From contig NC_088303.1 in the NCBI RefSeq assembly GCF_032854445.1, forward strand, positions 9,433,501-9,497,500: DNA of 64,000 nucleotides. Direction: 5' to 3'. Shown one piece after another: positions 61,301 to 64,000 of the stretch. The notes under the pieces were generated by a model. It did not search any database. It was given only the letters and a program-made list of their open reading frames with translations, and was not told the origin of the DNA. Every line of letters starts with the position of its first letter. The stretch's first letter is position 1. The stretch comes from Liolophura sinensis (lineage: Eukaryota; Mollusca; Polyplacophora; Chitonida; Chitonidae). A program made the position numbers and the translations under genes.

Positions 61301-63134
61301 GTTTTGGCGGATTTGTTATTATGTGGAAGAGAAATGTTTCATCCCATACGCCATACCACTGAGACAACAACAATATTGTACAACCGAATATTTCAGTGTT
61401 GACTGATTACAGGCATGTTAAACTGACCCAAAGCTTTCGTGGATGGCCATGTTCTTCCCTGAATAAACTTCTGTGGCATTCAGACTTCCTAAAAGTCTAA
61501 AAAAATTCCATGAAGAGAGAACCGCATGTGAGACACATGGTGGTAACTCCAGGTGTCCACTTGTGATCTGGTGTCACTGCTAAATAAACTTCTATAATTA
61601 CTAAAAATATGATTTTTTCATTGTGTACCTTTGGCTAAAACGTGAAGCTTATTAAAGCAATTAACCTACAAGCAGATGATAAGCATGTTCATGTGACTTT
61701 ATGTATTCGCTTTCTGTTTTCGTTCCCTGAACTATTCCAAATATGTACTGGATATTCTTTATAAACGGCCAAATAGCTAATAATATTCTACTTATTTAAT
61801 TAGACATAGCACATGTCATCCCAAAATGGCTTTTAGATACGAACTGGATTTTCAAAATAGCATGAGTGATGGAGAGGGCGACAAAATATTCCCAGTTTTT
61901 TTCTATCGAAAAATCTGGGAAAAATGATGGCTTCGAATTTTTATTTCTGTTGTATCAGCATTTAATTTATATACATGTATAAAAGCTTATCAAAAATTGG
62001 AGAACGACATGAAGAAAAACTGATTTGCTGCCAACATGTTTTAAAATGGCAGCTCTTGTTGTGGAGTTTACTCTTTCACAACAATGACTCGATAAATGAG
62101 TCATTACTTCTTAAATATAACTTTCAGTAGGTCAAGTCAGCAACAGGTTCTTTACGGAAGAGTCTCTTACATTTCTTTATACGTGGCGTCCAGAACGGTT
62201 TAGTGGAGATATGTTTCACAAGGGAGAGTTTCTTACATCTGTCAACGTCGCATCCAAAACGGTTTAGGGGGACATGCTCTACAAGGAAGTGTCTCTCACA
62301 TCTGTCAACGTCGCCTCCAGAACGGTTTAGTGGAGACATGTTTCACAAGGGAGAGTTTCTTACATATGTCTACGTCGCGTCCAGAACGGTTTAGTGGAGA
62401 CATGCTCTACAAGGAAGTGTCTCTCACATATGTCTACGTCGCCTCCAAACGGTTTAGTGGAGACATATTCCACAGGGAAAAGTCTCTTACATTTGTATCC
62501 GTCTCGTCCATATAGATTTAGTGGACACATGATCCACAAGGAAGAGTTTCTTACATTTGTATATGTTGCTTCCAGAACTGTGTTGTTCTTGACGTCATCA
62601 TCAGAGTAGCCGATGTTCTCGCCAATGGCTTCAGCCTGAAAACAAATTTAAAATGTTTTAGTGGGTATCGATTGGCTGCAATATTGTAGTGGCGTTAAGT
62701 CATAATCACTCATTTATAAAAAGGGTGAATATTTTATAATTTTCACAAATTTATTATCATCAGATAAATTTCAGAACAATATCCCATTGTGTGACATATG
62801 TTTCGCTTTCCTCCAGGTGATACGATATATTACCTTACAGTACTAATGTAATGTCCCAAATAGTAGCGTCAAATCTGCAACTAAATGTGCACTACATAAA
62901 GTCGGCCTCACGGGTCATAGGACTATATATACTGTTCTTTACAGAAGTACAGTCCTTTGTGAGAGCACTATGGATTGTACGACTAATAAATGCATTTTTG
63001 TTAGTAATTATCTTCCAGTCAGAATCACTTGTTACCTTTTCCTCTGCGACTTTGCGGGTTGGATTGTCCATCCAATCAATGTCCTCTAAGAGACCGTTGA
63101 ACGCTTTCCTGATGCTGGATATCATTTCCAAAGC
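52250..63134 (-). CDS. neprilysin-like M13 zinc metallopeptidase, 3' half of gene (11 exons)
   Basis: M13 peptidases (neprilysin, endothelin-converting enzyme) are type II membrane or secreted zinc ectoenzymes that cut small peptides. Eleven minus-strand exons join with consistent phases, GT donors and AG acceptors: 63134-63036, 62635-62555, 61181-61099, 60568-60510, 60281-60230, 58754-58687, 58302-58172, 57579-57514, 56532-56434, 55224-55148 and 52349-52250. They encode about 304 residues, matching roughly residues 420-750 of vertebrate neprilysin. All late catalytic elements are present: NAYY substrate-binding segment, HEITH (zinc His pair and catalytic Glu), ENIAD (third zinc ligand Glu and Asp), HSPGRFR (His and Arg of the active site) and C-terminal CRVW plus stop. 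The FSE(V)F..C....YMN..KKCRVW ending is closer to neprilysin than to ECE. The transmembrane start and N-terminal lobe are beyond 64000. No disruption is seen. Confidence 0.95.
52491..54570 (+). repeat. 32-bp satellite in the last intron of the peptidase gene, ~62 copies
   Basis: The core unit on the plus strand is GGATGAAGCAATGGAGGAAC followed by GTGGCTATGGAA. Copies at the left (52490-53100) are diverged and variable in length; those at 53150-54480 are tighter, with variants such as GCGGGTATGAATGGATAGAAC. The unit lacks stops on the minus strand, so frames rich in His/Pro/Leu/Ser (70-133 codons) appear there as artefacts. Confidence 0.95.
55148..55224 (-). CDS. M13 peptidase exon j (active-site His/Arg)
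   Basis: 25 codons plus two bases: [15 protein letters not shown] then [10 protein letters not shown](R). The usual family start is VWCG; here the Gly is Ser. The histidine of HSP and the arginine at the exon junction correspond to transition-state and substrate-binding residues of neprilysin. Acceptor TCTCGTACAG, donor GTAAGT. A 14-bp tandem array begins 3 bases upstream of the exon start on the minus strand. Confidence 0.93.
55228..55860 (+). repeat. 14-bp satellite in a peptidase intron, ~43 copies
   Basis: The unit is GAGACAATCAACAC with many single-base variants (AAGCAC, GAAACAATC). It starts three bases from exon j, so its minus-strand reading (GTGTTGATTGTCTC) forms the pyrimidine-containing sequence before that exon's 3' splice site. 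Minus-strand frames of 62-119 codons are artefacts. Confidence 0.95.
55933..55962 (+). mobile_element. SINE tail scrap
   Basis: GAGTACGGCGTAAAACACCA then ATC and a run of A match the last 23 bases of the main SINE family. Nothing of the body remains. Confidence 0.6.
56434..56532 (-). CDS. M13 peptidase exon i
   Basis: 33 codons from [18 protein letters not shown] to [16 protein letters not shown](L/V)xLNHxQLFFxNFAQ is highly conserved in M13 proteins. Acceptor TTGGTTTTCAG, donor GTGTGT (weak), phase 0 both ends. Confidence 0.96.
56640..56776 (+). repeat. 41-bp repeat, 3 copies plus a diverged one
   Basis: AAATGTCGGTAACTGACATA recurs at 56666, 56707 and 56748, an exact 41-base step. A diverged relative lies near 56583. 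It lies in the intron between exons h and i. Confidence 0.88.
57082..57337. mobile_element. MITE copy 2 (same family as 17.0 kb)
   Basis: The left end CACTCAAAAAATAATCAG continues with AAAGTCTGTTGTTTGGGTGA and TTGTATTCTGCTATTA. The reverse complement of the right end gives CTGTTGTTTGAGTGATGCTA and GTGTATTCTGTTATT. It is shorter and more diverged than the copy at 17017-17415, and sits in the intron between exons h and i. Confidence 0.75.
57514..57579 (-). CDS. M13 peptidase exon h (third zinc ligand)
   Basis: 22 codons reading [20 protein letters not shown] then FT. ENIAD gives the glutamate zinc ligand and the aspartate that positions a zinc-binding histidine. Acceptor TCTGTGTACAG, donor GTGAGT, phase 0 both ends. 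Confidence 0.97.
58172..58302 (-). CDS. M13 peptidase exon g
   Basis: 44 residues from [17 protein letters not shown] through [20 protein letters not shown]. The G(R/N)xxDKxGxLxxWW block and a conserved Cys are typical of the family. Acceptor TATTTTACAG, donor GTAAAC, exit phase 0. Confidence 0.97.
58687..58754 (-). CDS. M13 peptidase exon f (zinc-binding HEITH)
   Basis: It reads [20 protein letters not shown] then DQ. HEITH supplies two zinc-ligand histidines and the catalytic glutamate. Acceptor CTGCACAG, donor GTAATC, phases 2 in and 1 out. Confidence 0.97.
59301..59474 (-). mobile_element. SINE in a peptidase intron
   Basis: The minus strand shows the body (GCTGTCTTCCTCTCCAGCC, GTGGGTTTCCCCCGGGGTC, CTCCCACCATAATGCAGGC) and tail (GCGGCGTAAACACCAATCAA plus AAATAAATAAA). 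Head missing. It lies in the same orientation as the gene, between exons e and f. Confidence 0.82.
59625..59896. mobile_element. palindromic foldback element, full copy
   Basis: The two halves are inverted repeats of about 125 bases each: left GTATTCGAATCCACGTACT..., TATGGCAAAGTGTAACAAGA, TTTCTCCGGGGATGGAACG; right reverse complement GTATTCGAGTGTTGATCCC..., AATGGCAAAGTGTAACACGA, TTTCTCTGGGGTTGGAACG. The AT-rich centre contains TTGAAATAAAACGCCC. Non-coding; intronic. Confidence 0.85.
59908..60147. mobile_element. second, rearranged copy of the palindromic element
   Basis: It starts 11 bases after the first copy with the same GTATTCGAATTCACGT terminus and has a complete right arm (TTCTTACCCTGGAGAAATGG, ACATTGGCATTCGAAACC, GAATTCGAATAC end). 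Most of the left arm is replaced. The central TTTATTTCAGTATCG block is in the opposite orientation to the centre of the first copy. Confidence 0.75.
60230..60281 (-). CDS. M13 peptidase exon e
   Basis: A 52-base exon reading (T)[16 protein letters not shown](K). FPA(G/A)ILQPPFF is a signature of the M13 catalytic domain. Acceptor GATTGTTGCAG, donor GTAAGC, phases 1 in and 2 out, both matching their neighbours. A palindromic transposon pair ends 82 bases from its 3' boundary. Confidence 0.93.
60510..60568 (-). CDS. M13 peptidase exon d
   Basis: It completes the Glu codon and reads [19 protein letters not shown]. The NAYY stretch corresponds to the Asn-Ala substrate-binding residues of neprilysin. 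Acceptor AATTCCAG, donor GTAAGT, exit phase 1. Confidence 0.92.
61099..61181 (-). CDS. M13 peptidase exon c
   Basis: 27 codons plus two bases: [16 protein letters not shown] then [11 protein letters not shown](E). The acceptor is taken as CCACAGAG so that phase 0 joins exon b. A CAG two bases upstream would shift the frame. The donor is GTAAGT. It matches the family's FEN..L and L(R)xPVxKDE block. Confidence 0.85.
62130..62578 (-). repeat. ~63-bp minisatellite overlapping an exon end, ~7 copies
   Basis: Minus-strand units run GTAAGAAACTCTCCCTTGTG, then AAACATGTCTCCACTAAACC, then GTTCTGGACGCGACGTAGAC and ATAT, with alternating GTAAGA/GTGAGA starts. The right-most unit spans the last ~20 coding bases of exon b and its 5' splice site. 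Plus-strand frames of 61-71 codons are artefacts. Confidence 0.9.
62555..62635 (-). CDS. M13 peptidase exon b
   Basis: 27 codons from [15 protein letters not shown] to EATYTN, acceptor TTGTTTTCAG, donor GTAAGA, phase 0 at both ends. The IGY motif is typical for the family. The last ~20 coding bases and the donor site are part of the right-most copy of a ~63-bp tandem repeat that fills the next intron segment. Confidence 0.85.
63036..63134 (-). CDS. M13 peptidase exon a (first in window)
   Basis: 33 codons from [15 protein letters not shown] to [10 protein letters not shown], phase 0 at both ends. The acceptor is TTTCGTTTCAAG (AAG, acceptable) and the donor is GTAACA, a weaker consensus. It matches the helical segment ahead of the catalytic domain (DxxWMDxxTRKxAxEK). 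Confidence 0.88.
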
Positions 63135-64000
63135 CTTGAAACGAAACAAATGTTCACTGACAGATGTTGTCATTGGACATTTGAAAAACACAGAGTAATA
63201 GGTTCTGTGTTGTATTCTCTCATAATCTGTGGCTAACGGGGACTTTCAACAGGCACTAATGTACGATTTATCACGCTATTCTTTTTACCATTTGCCAAAC
63301 AACAAACAGATAAATTCATTTATGCTAATTACTAACATTTTTTCTAAAACAGTTTTTTTTTCTAAAACGATGATCTACATTACGATACCCATGGCTGACA
63401 AATTGCCTTACTTTTAGTGTTAATGGCGTAATTATATTGGTTTACATGTATATATCGGGTGGGCATGAAAAAATGGGCCGTACTTTGGACACTCAATATC
63501 TCCGAAATCCTCTTACGTCAGCTTCTAAAAATTTACATACTCAATTTATGTCCTAACTATACAGACCAGATTTCAAGTTCATCCTTTAGGATTTGTGTTC
63601 ATGGGACCAAAATCAAAATAGAGTCTAAAACGCATGTTCCGGACATTTCAAAATGTTCTACCTTGTTTTACGTGAAATTACGATCAATTCCTTGTCCACC
63701 GCATAGAAAACCATCTTGATTCAGCAAAACTTGTGCGTATCTGGCAGAAGGGTTTCTCTGACATTAGAGCCAGACAATTTTTCCAGACGACAATTGATTG
63801 ACGCGTGTCACACAGGTGCAGCGCGCACTCTACTCATGACACCTGACAGGTGATGCAATGTGGTTCACCAAAACGTGTGTTTTTGAGGTTATGTTTTCAT
63901 TTTATACCTGTGTACAGACTACTTAAGCTATGACCTTGACAGTTGGTCAGTATATTAACAAGATCATGCGATGTGAATGTCTAAAGTTTGAAAGGGTTTA
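63135..64000. other. intron sequence, no further exon found
   Basis: No M13-like segment is visible upstream of exon a within the window. An 86-codon plus-strand frame (63459-63719) has no recognised domain. The next 5' exon should lie beyond 64000. Confidence 0.45.

Noticed and set aside
62203-62609. Plus-strand frames of 61-71 codons with repeated RFSGDM blocks
   Set aside because: They are antisense readings of the ~63-bp minisatellite next to exon b.

Overview
The window looks like nuclear DNA of an invertebrate animal, most likely a lophotrochozoan and plausibly a mollusc. It is AT-rich and gene-poor, with spliced exons, GT-AG introns, tRNA-derived SINEs, non-LTR retrotransposon remnants, a Tc1-type transposase, MITEs and at least fifteen unrelated minisatellite arrays. 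There is no sign of bacterial operons, CRISPR arrays or phage. The placement in molluscs is inference from the SINE and LINE style; no species can be named from sequence alone.

Only one host gene can be reconstructed: the 3' half of a neprilysin-like M13 zinc metallopeptidase on the minus strand. Eleven exons run from 63134 down to 52250, and all splice phases agree. They cover roughly the last 304 residues of a protein that is usually about 750 residues long, including HEITH, ENIAD, the NAYY segment, HSPGRFR and the terminal CRVW followed by a stop. The 5' exons lie beyond position 64000. Its introns hold a 32-bp array, a 14-bp array that starts 3 bases from a 3' splice site, a ~63-bp array whose last copy runs into an exon and over its 5' splice site, a SINE, a MITE and a tandem pair of palindromic elements.

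Region by region: 1-11.4 kb is mostly featureless, with short arrays (30, 22, 31 and 30 bp) and SINE pieces. 11.5-18.6 kb holds 57-bp, 29-bp and 23-bp arrays, a SINE and a MITE. 19.5-21 kb is a broken LINE (minus strand). 21.3-23.1 kb is a 54-bp array, followed by a DNA-transposon remnant and a LINE ORF1 remnant. 25.2-28.3 kb is a 37-bp satellite with internal large duplications. 29.3-38 kb has two arrays, a palindromic MITE and SINEs. 39.0-41.5 kb is a broken protein-primed type family B DNA polymerase gene of Polinton/adintovirus type that keeps what looks like a spliceosomal intron. 41.7-44.8 kb is a second LINE carrying a nested SINE. 46.5-51 kb has a SINE, a 51-bp array and a Tc1 transposase pseudogene. 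52.2-63.1 kb is the peptidase gene.

Most long open frames in this window are artefacts of stop-free tandem repeats (periods 57, 54, 51, 37, 32 and 29 bp) and are not proposed as genes. I see no multi-gene pathway or defence system. The most unusual content is the way tandem repeats touch the splice sites of the peptidase gene, and the intron inside the virus-like polymerase remnant.
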